A DNA stretch of 42,419 nucleotides from CBEUVQ01 sp965546615. GTDB taxonomy: Bacteria > Bacillota > Desulfotomaculia > Desulfotomaculales > Desulfohalotomaculaceae. Location: NCBI GenBank assembly GCA_965546615.1, contig CBEUVQ010000020.1, forward strand, positions 1-42,419, given 5' to 3'. The number at the start of each line of letters is the position of its first letter. Within the stretch, counting starts at the first letter, position 1. The notes under the pieces are model-generated. The model saw only the letters and a list, made by a program, of their open reading frames with translations, made no database searches and was not told where the DNA came from. Positions 24,480 through 33,124 of the stretch are shown piece by piece. The translations under genes were made by a program, and so were the position numbers.

Positions 24480-24758
24480 GTGATGACAGGGATAATTGTC
24501 TGAACCAAAAGCTGCAGAGAGCCGGGATTGCTGGGAACCGGTGCCGGAGGCAGGCAATGCTCACCCTGGAACTGCTCTGCCGAAAGAGTGTTTCTTTAGT
24601 AGGCGAAGCCGGGTTGAGGAACCCGTTAACAAAACCGTGTCCGTTGACAGACACATGAGCGGCACCTTTATTTTGGTGCAAGCAGGGTGGTAACGCGCAA
24701 GGAATACCTCTCGTCCCTGGCAGTTTATACTGTCAGGTGCGGGAGGTTTTTTATTTTT
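24480..24758 (+). promoter_or_regulatory. T-box riboswitch 2, leucine specifier (CUC)
   Basis: Same architecture as T-box 1: GTGATGACAGGG at the start, specifier CTC at 24560-24562 followed by A and CCCT, T-box AGGGTGGTAACGCG (24684-24697). The terminator is CCTCTCG (24707-24713) with CGGGAGG (24740-24746) and a T run. It senses tRNA-Leu. The 47 bases at 24674-24720 are identical to 24235-24281 of T-box 1, showing tandem duplication followed by specifier divergence. Confidence 0.93.
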
Positions 24759-24881
24759 AAACATTAATAAACGTTCTTTACCTTTCTGTGCACGAAAATC
24801 GGTCAGCAGACAAAGTAATGGTTTGGCAATATTCGCAAAAAGAATGTGTATAAAATACTGACACCAAGGAGGTATTTGGCT

Positions 24882-26543
24882 ATGCGCAGTGATGCCATGA
24901 AAGCAGGATTGCAAAAAGCCCCGCACCGCAGTTTGTTTAATGCGCTGGGCGTGGTGGAAGAAGAACTTCGCCGTCCGTTAATCGGTGTTGTTAATTCGCA
25001 AAGTGAGATAGTACCCGGACATCTGCATCTCAAAGAAATTGCCGAGGCTGTCAAGGCCGGTATTCGACTGGCCGGCGGCACCCCGTTTGAATTTAGCACC
25101 ATTGCTGTCTGTGACGGGATTGCGATGGGGCACCAAGGGATGAAATATTCGCTGGCCAGCCGCGAACTGATTGCCGACAGCGTGGAAGTAATGGCAACAG
25201 CCCATCCGTTTGACGGTTTGGTGCTCATTCCCAACTGCGACAAAGTAGTGCCGGGTATGCTGATGGCTGCCGCCAGGCTGAATATCCCGGCAGTTGTAGT
25301 GAGCGGTGGTCCGATGATGGCCGGCAAATACCGCGGGCAGGCAGTGTCGCTCAGCAACATGTTTGAGGCGGTAGGTGCAGTGCAGGCCGGCAGTATGAGT
25401 GATGAGGAATTGGCAGAGATGGAACAATCCGCCTGTCCGGGCTGCGGTTCCTGTTCCGGCATGTTTACCGCCAACTCAATGAACTGCTTGGCTGAAGTGT
25501 TGGGAATGGCGCTGCCGGGTAACGGTACTTTACCCGCTGTTTCTGCCGCCCGGCGGAGATTGGCGAAACAGGCGGGCATGAAAATTATGGAACTGGTGGC
25601 TGAAGATATCAAGCCGAGTGATATTATTACCGAACAGTCGATATATAATGCGCTGACGGTGGATATGGCGCTGGGCTGTTCAACCAATACCGTGCTGCAC
25701 CTGCCGGCTGTTGCAAGGGAAGCGGGTTTTGTGCTGGATTTAGACCGCATCAACGAAATCAGCTCTCGCACCCCGAACTTGTGCAAACTTGCCCCGGCAG
25801 GCAGCCATCATATTGAAGATTTAGACTTAGCCGGCGGTATTCCGGCGGTGATGGCAGAGTTAAACCGCCGGGGACTGATTAACGGTGAAGCGCTGACGGT
25901 AACCGGTCAAAAGGTCAAAGATAATTTGGTCGGCAAAAAAGTGTTAAATTACGAAGTTATTCGTCCGATAGATAACCCCTATTCTTCCACCGGCGGTATT
26001 GCGGTGCTGCGCGGCAACCTTGCTCCGAAGGGGGCGGTGGTGAAGCGCTCGGCGGTAGCTGAAGAAATGCTGCGGCACCGCGGCCCTGCGAAAGTGTTTA
26101 ATTCCGAAGAAGAAGCGCAAAACGCATTAATGCAGGGCGAAATTAAAAAAGGCGATGTAATTGTCATCCGCTATGAAGGGCCGAAAGGCGGGCCGGGTAT
26201 GAGAGAAATGCTTTCACCCACCGCTACGGTAGCCGGTTTGGGTTTAGATAAAGATGTAGCGCTGCTTACCGACGGCCGCTTCTCCGGAGCAACCCGGGGA
26301 GCTTCCATCGGCCACGTTTCTCCCGAAGCGGCGGAAGGGGGTCCGATAGCCGTCGTTCAAAACGGCGATATCATCAACATTGATATTCCCAACTGCAAAT
26401 TGGAAGTAGAACTAAGCACTGAAGAAATCAGCGCCCGGCTGAAAAAATGGCAGCAGCCGGAAGCAAAAGTAAAAACCGGATATCTTGCCCGCTACGCCAA
26501 AAACGTTACTTCGGCAAGTTCCGGTGCAGTTTTACTAAAATAG
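24882..26543 (+). CDS. ilvD: Dihydroxy-acid dehydratase
   Basis: 553 residues; dehydrates dihydroxyisovalerate and dihydroxymethylvalerate to the keto acids of valine/leucine and isoleucine. The Fe-S ligand cysteines lie in IPNCDKVVPGMLMA and SACPGCGSCSGMFTANSMNC. GRFSGATRGASIGHVSPEAA near the C-terminus is diagnostic. The ATG at 24882 follows AAGGAGG by nine bases; the open frame extending upstream is leader. First gene of the ilv-leu-cimA operon, about 120 bases after the leucine T-box. Confidence 0.96.
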   Translation: MRSDAMKAGLQKAPHRSLFNALGVVEEELRRPLIGVVNSQSEIVPGHLHLKEIAEAVKAGIRLAGGTPFEFSTIAVCDGIAMGHQGMKYSLASRELIADSVEVMATAHPFDGLVLIPNCDKVVPGMLMAAARLNIPAVVVSGGPMMAGKYRGQAVSLSNMFEAVGAVQAGSMSDEELAEMEQSACPGCGSCSGMFTANSMNCLAEVLGMALPGNGTLPAVSAARRRLAKQAGMKIMELVAEDIKPSDIITEQSIYNALTVDMALGCSTNTVLHLPAVAREAGFVLDLDRINEISSRTPNLCKLAPAGSHHIEDLDLAGGIPAVMAELNRRGLINGEALTVTGQKVKDNLVGKKVLNYEVIRPIDNPYSSTGGIAVLRGNLAPKGAVVKRSAVAEEMLRHRGPAKVFNSEEEAQNALMQGEIKKGDVIVIRYEGPKGGPGMREMLSPTATVAGLGLDKDVALLTDGRFSGATRGASIGHVSPEAAEGGPIAVVQNGDIINIDIPNCKLEVELSTEEISARLKKWQQPEAKVKTGYLARYAKNVTSASSGAVLLK

Positions 26544-26564
26544 CAACTGGGAGTGATAACGAGT

Positions 26565-28226
26565 ATGAAACTTACCGGTGCGCAAGCATTAATCAAAGCA
26601 CTTAAAGATGAAGGTGTTGATACCGTCTTTGGCTATCCCGGCGGAGCGGTACTGCCGATATATGATGCTCTTTATGATTCAGACCTTAAGCATATTTTAA
26701 CCCGTCACGAACAGGGGGCGGCTCATGCAGCCGACGGCTATGCCCGGGCAACCGGCAAGCCGGGTGTCTGCTTTGCTACCTCCGGGCCGGGAGCGACCAA
26801 TCTGGTTACCGGTATCGCCAATGCCTATATGGATTCGGTGCCGCTGGTGGCGGTTACTGGCCAGGTGGTTACCTCGCTTTTAGGGCGGGATTCCTTTCAA
26901 GAGGCAGACATTACCGGCATTACTCTGCCGATTACCAAGCATAACTATTTGGTTAAAGACCCTGATGACTTGGTATCAACGATACGCGAAGCATTTCATG
27001 TTGCCACCACCGGGCGGCCCGGGCCGGTACTGATTGATGTCCCGAAGGATATATCCGGCGGGGAGGCGGAATATAAAGAATCCGCCCCGATGTATCTGCC
27101 GGGATACAATCCGCCGGCCGCAGCGGAAGAAGATTTGGTTAATCAGGCCGCGGCAGCGGTGATGGCCTGTGAACGCCCGGTGATTTACGCCGGCGGCGGG
27201 GTGGTAAGCGCCGGCGCCCACCGCGAACTGAAGCGGCTGGCAGAGCTGATGGCTGCTCCGGTAACCACTACTTTGATGGGGCTGGGCGGTTTTCCGGAAG
27301 ATCACCCGCTGTCGCTGGGCATGCTGGGCATGCACGGTTCGCGCTATGCCAACTATGCGGTGTGTGAGTGTGATTTGCTGCTGGCGGTGGGGGTAAGATT
27401 TGACGACCGGGTGACCGGCAAAATTGAGAGCTTCGCCCCCGATGCCAAAATTATTCATATTGACATTGATCCTGCTGAATTAGGGAAAAATGTGCGTGTA
27501 GACATTCCGGTGGTGGGCGATGTCAAAACAGTGCTTAATCAGCTGCTGGAGCGGCTGGAAGCCAAACTTCCCGGAGCTTGGCAGGAAAAAGTGCAGATGT
27601 GGAAAAAAGAATATCCGCTTGATTATGAACAGGGTGGCGATCCAATTAAGCCGCAGCAGGTAATCAGCGAGATTTATCGGGTCACCGGCGGTGAAGCCCG
27701 CATTGCCACCGAAGTGGGGCAGCATCAAATGTGGGCAGCACAGTACTACACCTACACCAAACCCCGCTCGTTTATTTCTTCCGGCGGCTTGGGCACGATG
27801 GGGTACGGTTTTCCGGCAGCAATAGGCGCACAGGTGGGCTGTCCCGATGAAGTGGTGTTTGATATCGCCGGCGACGGCAGTATTCAAATGAACATTCAAG
27901 AGCTTGCTACCGCTGTTGATTATAACCTGCCGGTCAATGCAGCGATTCTGAACAACGGCTACTTGGGAATGGTGCGGCAGTGGCAGGAATTGTTTTATAA
28001 CCGCCGCTATTCCTACACAGAAATGAATCCCCCCAACTTTGTTAAACTGGCGGAAGCTTACGGGGCGGAAGGCTACCGCGTGGAAAAAGCGGCTGATATC
28101 AGACCGGTGCTGGAGCAGGCTGTTGCCAGCAGCAGGCCGGTAATGATGGACTTTGTGGTTGAGCGGGAAGAAAACGTTGTTCCGATGGTTCCGCCCGGCG
28201 AAGCACTGCACAATATGTTAGGTTAA
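26565..28226 (+). CDS. ilvB: Acetohydroxyacid synthase catalytic subunit, copy 1
   Basis: 553-residue ThDP enzyme making acetolactate or acetohydroxybutyrate. The catalytic Glu49 is in TRHEQGAAHAADGYAR, the ThDP/Mg motif runs from GDGSIQMN to LNNGYLGMV, and GQHQMWAAQYY is conserved. Trp473 (MVRQWQELFY), the residue favouring 2-oxobutyrate in characterised AHAS, is present. At the plant Pro197-equivalent position it has Val102 (TGQVVTS). ATG at 26565, about 11 bases after GGGAG; an in-frame GTG lies 12 bases upstream. Followed directly by the regulatory subunit gene ilvN. Confidence 0.95.
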   Translation: MKLTGAQALIKALKDEGVDTVFGYPGGAVLPIYDALYDSDLKHILTRHEQGAAHAADGYARATGKPGVCFATSGPGATNLVTGIANAYMDSVPLVAVTGQVVTSLLGRDSFQEADITGITLPITKHNYLVKDPDDLVSTIREAFHVATTGRPGPVLIDVPKDISGGEAEYKESAPMYLPGYNPPAAAEEDLVNQAAAAVMACERPVIYAGGGVVSAGAHRELKRLAELMAAPVTTTLMGLGGFPEDHPLSLGMLGMHGSRYANYAVCECDLLLAVGVRFDDRVTGKIESFAPDAKIIHIDIDPAELGKNVRVDIPVVGDVKTVLNQLLERLEAKLPGAWQEKVQMWKKEYPLDYEQGGDPIKPQQVISEIYRVTGGEARIATEVGQHQMWAAQYYTYTKPRSFISSGGLGTMGYGFPAAIGAQVGCPDEVVFDIAGDGSIQMNIQELATAVDYNLPVNAAILNNGYLGMVRQWQELFYNRRYSYTEMNPPNFVKLAEAYGAEGYRVEKAADIRPVLEQAVASSRPVMMDFVVEREENVVPMVPPGEALHNMLG

Positions 28227-28238
28227 GGAGGGAGCACA

Positions 28239-28748
28239 ATGCTGCATACACTGACGGTACTGGTTGAGAATAACCCTGGGGTGTTGGCGAGAATAGCGGG
28301 GTTGTTCAGCCGGCGGGGGTTTAACATTGACAGTTTAACCGTTGGCCGTACGGAAGACCCTGCTGTTTCCCGCATGACCATTGTTGTGGAAGGCGATGAT
28401 CACACGCTGGAGCAGGTGGAAAAACAGCTGCACAAATTGGTGGATGTTTTAAAGATTACCGATGTCACCGATGTGCCCCACGTTGAACGGGAGCTTTTGA
28501 TGATTAAAGTATTGACGGACAGATCCAACCGGCTGGAGATTATGCAAATTGCCGACGTCTTTCGTGCCAAAATTGTAGACTACGGACCGAAAACATTAAC
28601 GATTGAAGCAACGGGAAATGAAGAAAAGCTGGACGCACTGCTGGAGGCACTGCGGCCGTATGCAATTAAAGAATTTGTTCGCACCGGAAAAATCGCCCTG
28701 CTGCGGGGTGCCAAATATACCACAATCAAAACCAAGGAGGAAGATTAA
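28239..28748 (+). CDS. ilvN: Acetohydroxyacid synthase regulatory subunit
   Basis: 169 residues. An N-terminal ACT domain (HTLTVLVENNPGVLARIAGL, then FSRRGFNIDSLTVG) binds valine for feedback inhibition. A second ACT-like domain (about 85-160) activates the catalytic subunit. AAGGAGGG precedes the ATG. It is the only regulatory subunit in the operon and presumably serves both IlvB copies. It ends one base before the ilvC start, with the ilvC ribosome binding site inside its last codons. Confidence 0.95.
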   Translation: MLHTLTVLVENNPGVLARIAGLFSRRGFNIDSLTVGRTEDPAVSRMTIVVEGDDHTLEQVEKQLHKLVDVLKITDVTDVPHVERELLMIKVLTDRSNRLEIMQIADVFRAKIVDYGPKTLTIEATGNEEKLDALLEALRPYAIKEFVRTGKIALLRGAKYTTIKTKEED

Positions 28749-28749
28749 C

Positions 28750-29745
28750 ATGGCAAAAGTTTTCTACGATCAAGATGCAAATTTAGATTTATTACAAGGT
28801 AAAAAAATTGCGGTGCTGGGTTACGGCAGTCAAGGTCATGCGCAGGCGTTAAACTTGAAAGACAGCGGTATGGATGTTGTTGTCGGTCTGAGGAAGGGCA
28901 GTGCCAGCTGGGAGAGCGCACAAGCCCAGGGGTTGGAAGTATGCACCGTTTCCGAGGCCTGTGCCAAAGCGGATATCATTCAGGTGCTGCTGCCTGATGA
29001 AGTGCAGGGAAAGGTTTACCATAACGAAATCGCGCCGCATCTCACCGAAGGGAAAGCGCTGGTATTTTCTCACGGCTTTAACATTCACTTTAACCAAATT
29101 GTACCGCCGAAAAATGTCGATGTATTTATGGTTGCACCGAAAAGCCCCGGTCACTTGGTACGCCGCATGTATGTAGAGGGCAACGGCGTTCCTGCTTTGG
29201 TGGCGGTGCATCAGGACTACACCGGCAGAGCAAGAGATCTCGGCTTAGCTTACGCCAAAGGAATCGGCTGCACCAGAGCGGGCGTTTTTGAAACCAGCTT
29301 TAAAGAAGAAACCGAAACTGACTTGTTCGGTGAGCAGGTGGTATTGTGCGGCGGCTTAACCCAACTGATTAAATCCGGTTTTGAAACTTTGGTGGAAGCG
29401 GGTTACGCTCCGGAGATGGCTTACTTTGAATGTGTGCACGAAATGAAACTGATTGTGGATTTGATTTATGAAGGCGGCTTAAATTACATGCGCTACTCGG
29501 TAAGCAACACCTGTGAATACGGTGACTACACCCGGGGGCCGCGCTTAATTAATGAAGAAACGAAAAAAGAAATGAAGAAGATTTTAAGCGAAATTCAAAA
29601 CGGTACCTTTGCTAAAGAATGGATGCTGGAAAATCAAGCTAACCAGCCGATGTTTGCCGCTATGAAGAGAGAAGAACGGGATCATCAGGTAGAGAAAGTA
29701 GGGGCGGAACTGCGTAAAATGATGCCCTGGTTGGAAAATAAATAA
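28750..29745 (+). CDS. ilvC: Ketol-acid reductoisomerase
   Basis: 331-residue class I enzyme; isomerises and reduces acetolactate or acetohydroxybutyrate with NAD(P)H. The nucleotide-binding loop is VLGYGSQGHAQALNL (22-36), with GLRKGSASW as the cofactor-specificity loop. The C-terminal knotted domain carries KEETETDLFGEQVVLCGG with the metal-binding acidic residues. AAGGAGG before ATG 28750; frame upstream of it overlaps ilvN and is not used. Confidence 0.96.
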   Translation: MAKVFYDQDANLDLLQGKKIAVLGYGSQGHAQALNLKDSGMDVVVGLRKGSASWESAQAQGLEVCTVSEACAKADIIQVLLPDEVQGKVYHNEIAPHLTEGKALVFSHGFNIHFNQIVPPKNVDVFMVAPKSPGHLVRRMYVEGNGVPALVAVHQDYTGRARDLGLAYAKGIGCTRAGVFETSFKEETETDLFGEQVVLCGGLTQLIKSGFETLVEAGYAPEMAYFECVHEMKLIVDLIYEGGLNYMRYSVSNTCEYGDYTRGPRLINEETKKEMKKILSEIQNGTFAKEWMLENQANQPMFAAMKREERDHQVEKVGAELRKMMPWLENK

Positions 29746-29781
29746 ATCGCAGCACTTGCTGCGAAGAGGGGGTGCTTGGCT

Positions 29782-31449
29782 TTGAAAATTACTGTTGCCG
29801 AAGCGCTGGTGCGCTGCCTGGAGCTGGAAGGCGTAGAAGTGATTTTTGGTTATCCGGGCGGGGCCATTCTCCCTGTGTACGATGTATTATACCGCACAAA
29901 AAAAATCAAACATATCTTGACACGACATGAACAGGGGGCGGCTCATGCGGCCTGCGGCTATGCCCGTGCTACCGGTAAAGTAGGGGTGTGCATGGCTACG
30001 TCGGGGCCGGGGGCAACCAACCTAGTAACCGGTATTGCCAATGCCTATATGGATTCTATTCCGTTGGTTTGTTTTACCGGTCAGGTGCCTACCAGTCAGG
30101 TGGGTACAGATGCCTTTCAAGAAGTAGATATAACCGGCATTACCATGCCGATAGTTAAACATAATTATTTGGTTAAAGATCCGAAACAGCTTCCGAAAAT
30201 AGTGAAGCGGGCGTTCCATATCGCTTCTACCGGACGCCCCGGGCCGGTGCTGGTTGACCTGCCGAAAGATGTGCAGGAAACAATGATTGACTTTTGCTGT
30301 CCCGACAGCTTGGGACTGCCGGGGTATAAGCCGACATATAAAGGTCATCCTTCCCAAGTAGCCAATGCGGTGAAACTGATGATGCAGTCCAAGCGGCCGG
30401 TGATTTATGCCGGAGGCGGGATAGTAAACTCAAATGCTTCGGAAGAATTGATGAAGCTGGCGGAAACGATCTCCGCACCGGTGGTAAATACACTGATGGG
30501 ATTGGGGTGCATTCCGGGTGAACATCCGCTTTTTCTCGGCATGCTGGGACTGCACGGTGCCCGCTATGCCAATTTGGCGGTATGCAATTGCGACTTATTA
30601 ATTGCGGTGGGCGCACGGTTTGACGACCGGGTTACCGGCAAGCTGGAAGCGTTTGCTCCCGATGCGAAAGTAATTCACATTGATATCGACCCGGCGGAAA
30701 TCGGCAAAAATGTACACTCTCATCTGCCGATTGTCGGCGATACCAAAACAGTGCTCAAAGCGATGCTGGAAAAATTAACACCGCTTGATAACAGCGCCTG
30801 GCTTGAGCAGGTGCGGCAGTGGAAAGAAGAACACCGGCTGAAATATCACGATGACGGAACGGTGTTAAAACCGCAGTATATTATAGAAGAAATTTATCGC
30901 TATACCAAAGGTCGGGCAATTGTATCTACCGATGTCGGTCAGCATCAAATGTGGGCCGCCCAGTACTTTAAATACAGCTCGCCGCGAAACTTTATCACTT
31001 CCGGCGGATTGGGCTGCATGGGCTTTGGCCTGCCGGGGGCAATCGGAGCACAGATCGGCCGCCCCGATGAACAGGTGGTGTTAATCACCGGCGACGGCAG
31101 CTTCCAAATGACGATGACGGAATTAGGCACCGCTGTTGACCAAAAGCTGCCGCTGAAAATATTCGTTTTAAACAACCACTGTTTGGGTATGGTGCGGCAG
31201 CTGCAGGAATTTTACCATGAACGGCGCTATATGGCGATAGATTTTAATTTCGACTTAGATTTTGCAGAGCTGGCCAAATTATACGGATTTAGGGGCTATA
31301 CAGTAACCGACAAGCAGCAGCTGCAGGCCGTTCTACCGCAGATTTTTGACGAACCGGGCGGCGTGATCGTCAACTGCTTGATAGACGAAACAGAAAACGT
31401 GCTGCCGATGGTGCTGGCCGGCAGCGGCATTGACCGGTGTGTTGACTGA
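29782..31449 (+). CDS. Acetohydroxyacid synthase catalytic subunit, copy 2 (variant active-site residues)
   Basis: 555-residue paralog of the ilvB product encoded two genes upstream, with the same domain order and ThDP motif (GDGSFQMT...LNNHCLGMV). Three conserved positions differ. The 2-oxobutyrate-specificity Trp is Leu474 (MVRQLQEFYH), AADGYAR is AACGYAR (Cys58), and GDGSxQMN ends in Thr. It keeps Pro103 (TGQVP) where copy 1 has Val. The start is TTG 29782, matching the N-terminus of copy 1 (KITVAEAL against KLTGAQAL); TTG 29776 is the alternative. GAGGGGGTG lies upstream. Likely an AHAS biased to acetolactate. Confidence 0.9.
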   Translation: MKITVAEALVRCLELEGVEVIFGYPGGAILPVYDVLYRTKKIKHILTRHEQGAAHAACGYARATGKVGVCMATSGPGATNLVTGIANAYMDSIPLVCFTGQVPTSQVGTDAFQEVDITGITMPIVKHNYLVKDPKQLPKIVKRAFHIASTGRPGPVLVDLPKDVQETMIDFCCPDSLGLPGYKPTYKGHPSQVANAVKLMMQSKRPVIYAGGGIVNSNASEELMKLAETISAPVVNTLMGLGCIPGEHPLFLGMLGLHGARYANLAVCNCDLLIAVGARFDDRVTGKLEAFAPDAKVIHIDIDPAEIGKNVHSHLPIVGDTKTVLKAMLEKLTPLDNSAWLEQVRQWKEEHRLKYHDDGTVLKPQYIIEEIYRYTKGRAIVSTDVGQHQMWAAQYFKYSSPRNFITSGGLGCMGFGLPGAIGAQIGRPDEQVVLITGDGSFQMTMTELGTAVDQKLPLKIFVLNNHCLGMVRQLQEFYHERRYMAIDFNFDLDFAELAKLYGFRGYTVTDKQQLQAVLPQIFDEPGGVIVNCLIDETENVLPMVLAGSGIDRCVD

Positions 31450-31465
31450 TAAGCTCAATGAATGA

Positions 31466-31488
31466 TGAGAAGGGTGCCGCCCTTCTCA
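31466..31488 (+). other. Intercistronic hairpin between the second ilvB and leuA
   Basis: TGAGAAGGG/CCCTTCTCA with loop TGCCG. It has no T tract, so it is more likely an mRNA-stabilising or processing structure than a terminator. Confidence 0.6.
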
Positions 31489-31522
31489 TTGACCCCTTTA
31501 ACACAAGAAAGGAGTGGCGTTT

Positions 31523-33058
31523 TTGACTCAACGGGTGTATATATTTGACACTACTCTGCGCGACGGCGAACAATCTCCGGGGGTTAGTTTGAATGTTGCA
31601 GAAAAATTAAAAATTGCCCGCCAGCTGGATAAAATGGGCATTGATGTCATTGAAGCCGGTTTTCCGATCACTTCACCGGGTGATTTTGCTGCCGTTCAGG
31701 CGGTGGCGCGGGAAGTGAAAAATTCCGCTGTAGCGGGGTTGAGCCGGGCAAATTTTAAAGATATTGACACGGCGTGGGAAGCGCTGAAAGAAGCGCAGCA
31801 GCCGCGAATTCACACTTTTATTGCTACATCGGATATCCACTTGAAATATAAGCTGCGCAAAACCCGCGAGCAGGTGCTGGAAGCGGCGGTGGCGGCGGTG
31901 AAGCATGCCTGCAAATATACTTCCGATGTTGAATTTTCAGCGGAAGATGCTTCGCGCACCGATCCGGAATATCTCAGCCGGGTAATGGAAGCGGTCATTG
32001 AAGCGGGAGCAAAAGTAATAAACATTCCCGATACCGTTGGTTATGCCACCCCGGAAGAGTTTGAGCGCTTTATTTCTGAAATTTTTCAGCGGGTGTCCAA
32101 TATAGATAAAGCGGTTGTCAGCGTGCACTGCCACGACGATTTAGGTCTGGCGGTAGCCAACTCGCTGGCGGCGGTAAATGCCGGGGTGCGTCAAATTGAA
32201 GGCACTATCAACGGCATCGGTGAGCGGGCCGGCAACGCCGCACTGGAAGAAGTGATTATGGCGCTGTACACCCGGCGGGATCAATTTAAAGTAAGCACAA
32301 ACATCAATACCGAAGAAATCTACCGCACCAGCCGCTTGGTGTCCGGCCTTACCGGCATGAGCGTGCAGCCGAACAAAGCTATCGTCGGCAAAAATGCCTT
32401 TGCCCATGAATCCGGTATTCACCAGGACGGTGTGCTGAAAGAACGCACCACCTATGAAATTATGAACCCCGAGATGGTGGGCATTTCCAAAAGCAATTTG
32501 GTGCTGGGCAAACACTCCGGCCGGCATGCTTTCAGGCAGCGGTTGAGCGAGCTGGGCTACAATCTCAGTGAAGATGAGCTGAATAAAGCGTTTGGCCGGT
32601 TTAAAGATTTAGCTGACAAAAAGAAAGATATCACCGACTTTGACTTAGAAGCAATTGTGGATGAAGAAATTCGCGAACAGCCAAATACTTATGATTTAAG
32701 TTATATGCATATTTCCAGCGGCACTACCGTTGTGCCCACAGCTACCGTAGGATTAAGCTGTTCCGGTGAAAGATATGAAGAAGCCTCCTGCGGCGACGGT
32801 CCGGTAGACGCAATTTACAAAGCAATTGATAAAATTACCGGCCTGCATTTAGTGCTGGAAGAGTACACCATTAACGCCGTTACCGGCGGCAAAGACGCGC
32901 TGGGCGATGTAACGGTAAAACTGCGCAAAGCGGATAACGGCAAAATATATATCGGCCGCGGGGTAAGTACCGATATTTTGGAAGCCAGTGCCAAGGCTTA
33001 TGTCAATGCCACTAATAAAGTGGTGTATGAGCTGAATCACAAAAAAAATGAATGTTAA
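31523..33058 (+). CDS. leuA: 2-isopropylmalate synthase
   Basis: 511 residues; condenses acetyl-CoA with 2-oxoisovalerate, the first committed step of leucine synthesis. The catalytic barrel starts FDTTLRDGEQSPGVSL, with metal-binding HCHDD and GTINGIGERAGNAAL. The C-terminal regulatory domain (about 390-505) for leucine inhibition is present. The TTG at 31523 lies eight bases after AAGGAG; a GTG nine bases upstream overlaps that site and is less likely. Confidence 0.95.
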   Translation: MTQRVYIFDTTLRDGEQSPGVSLNVAEKLKIARQLDKMGIDVIEAGFPITSPGDFAAVQAVAREVKNSAVAGLSRANFKDIDTAWEALKEAQQPRIHTFIATSDIHLKYKLRKTREQVLEAAVAAVKHACKYTSDVEFSAEDASRTDPEYLSRVMEAVIEAGAKVINIPDTVGYATPEEFERFISEIFQRVSNIDKAVVSVHCHDDLGLAVANSLAAVNAGVRQIEGTINGIGERAGNAALEEVIMALYTRRDQFKVSTNINTEEIYRTSRLVSGLTGMSVQPNKAIVGKNAFAHESGIHQDGVLKERTTYEIMNPEMVGISKSNLVLGKHSGRHAFRQRLSELGYNLSEDELNKAFGRFKDLADKKKDITDFDLEAIVDEEIREQPNTYDLSYMHISSGTTVVPTATVGLSCSGERYEEASCGDGPVDAIYKAIDKITGLHLVLEEYTINAVTGGKDALGDVTVKLRKADNGKIYIGRGVSTDILEASAKAYVNATNKVVYELNHKKNEC

Positions 33059-33059
33059 T

Positions 33060-33083
33060 CCGCCGGCGGCAAATAACCGGCGG
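33060..33083 (+). other. Intercistronic GC-rich hairpin between leuA and leuC
   Basis: CCGCCGG/CCGGCGG with a ten-base loop directly after the leuA stop and with no T tract. Possibly protects or separates the leuA message. Confidence 0.5.
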
Positions 33084-33124
33084 TACAGCTTAAACTTTGA
33101 ACCTCGAAGGAGGATGTGACAAAA

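Noticed and set aside
24059..24693. Short open frames inside the two T-box leaders
   Set aside because: They follow the conserved T-box RNA sequence and have no ribosome binding sites; similarity between them reflects duplication of the RNA.
24803..25786. Long minus-strand open frame (327 codons) opposite ilvD
   Set aside because: It lies wholly antisense to a clear ilvD, has a Ser/Pro/Ile-biased composition typical of the shadow of a codon-biased gene, and has no family motif.
27480..28211. Minus-strand open frame of 243 codons opposite the first ilvB
   Set aside because: Antisense to a conserved enzyme; His/Phe-rich composition without motifs or a credible ribosome binding site.
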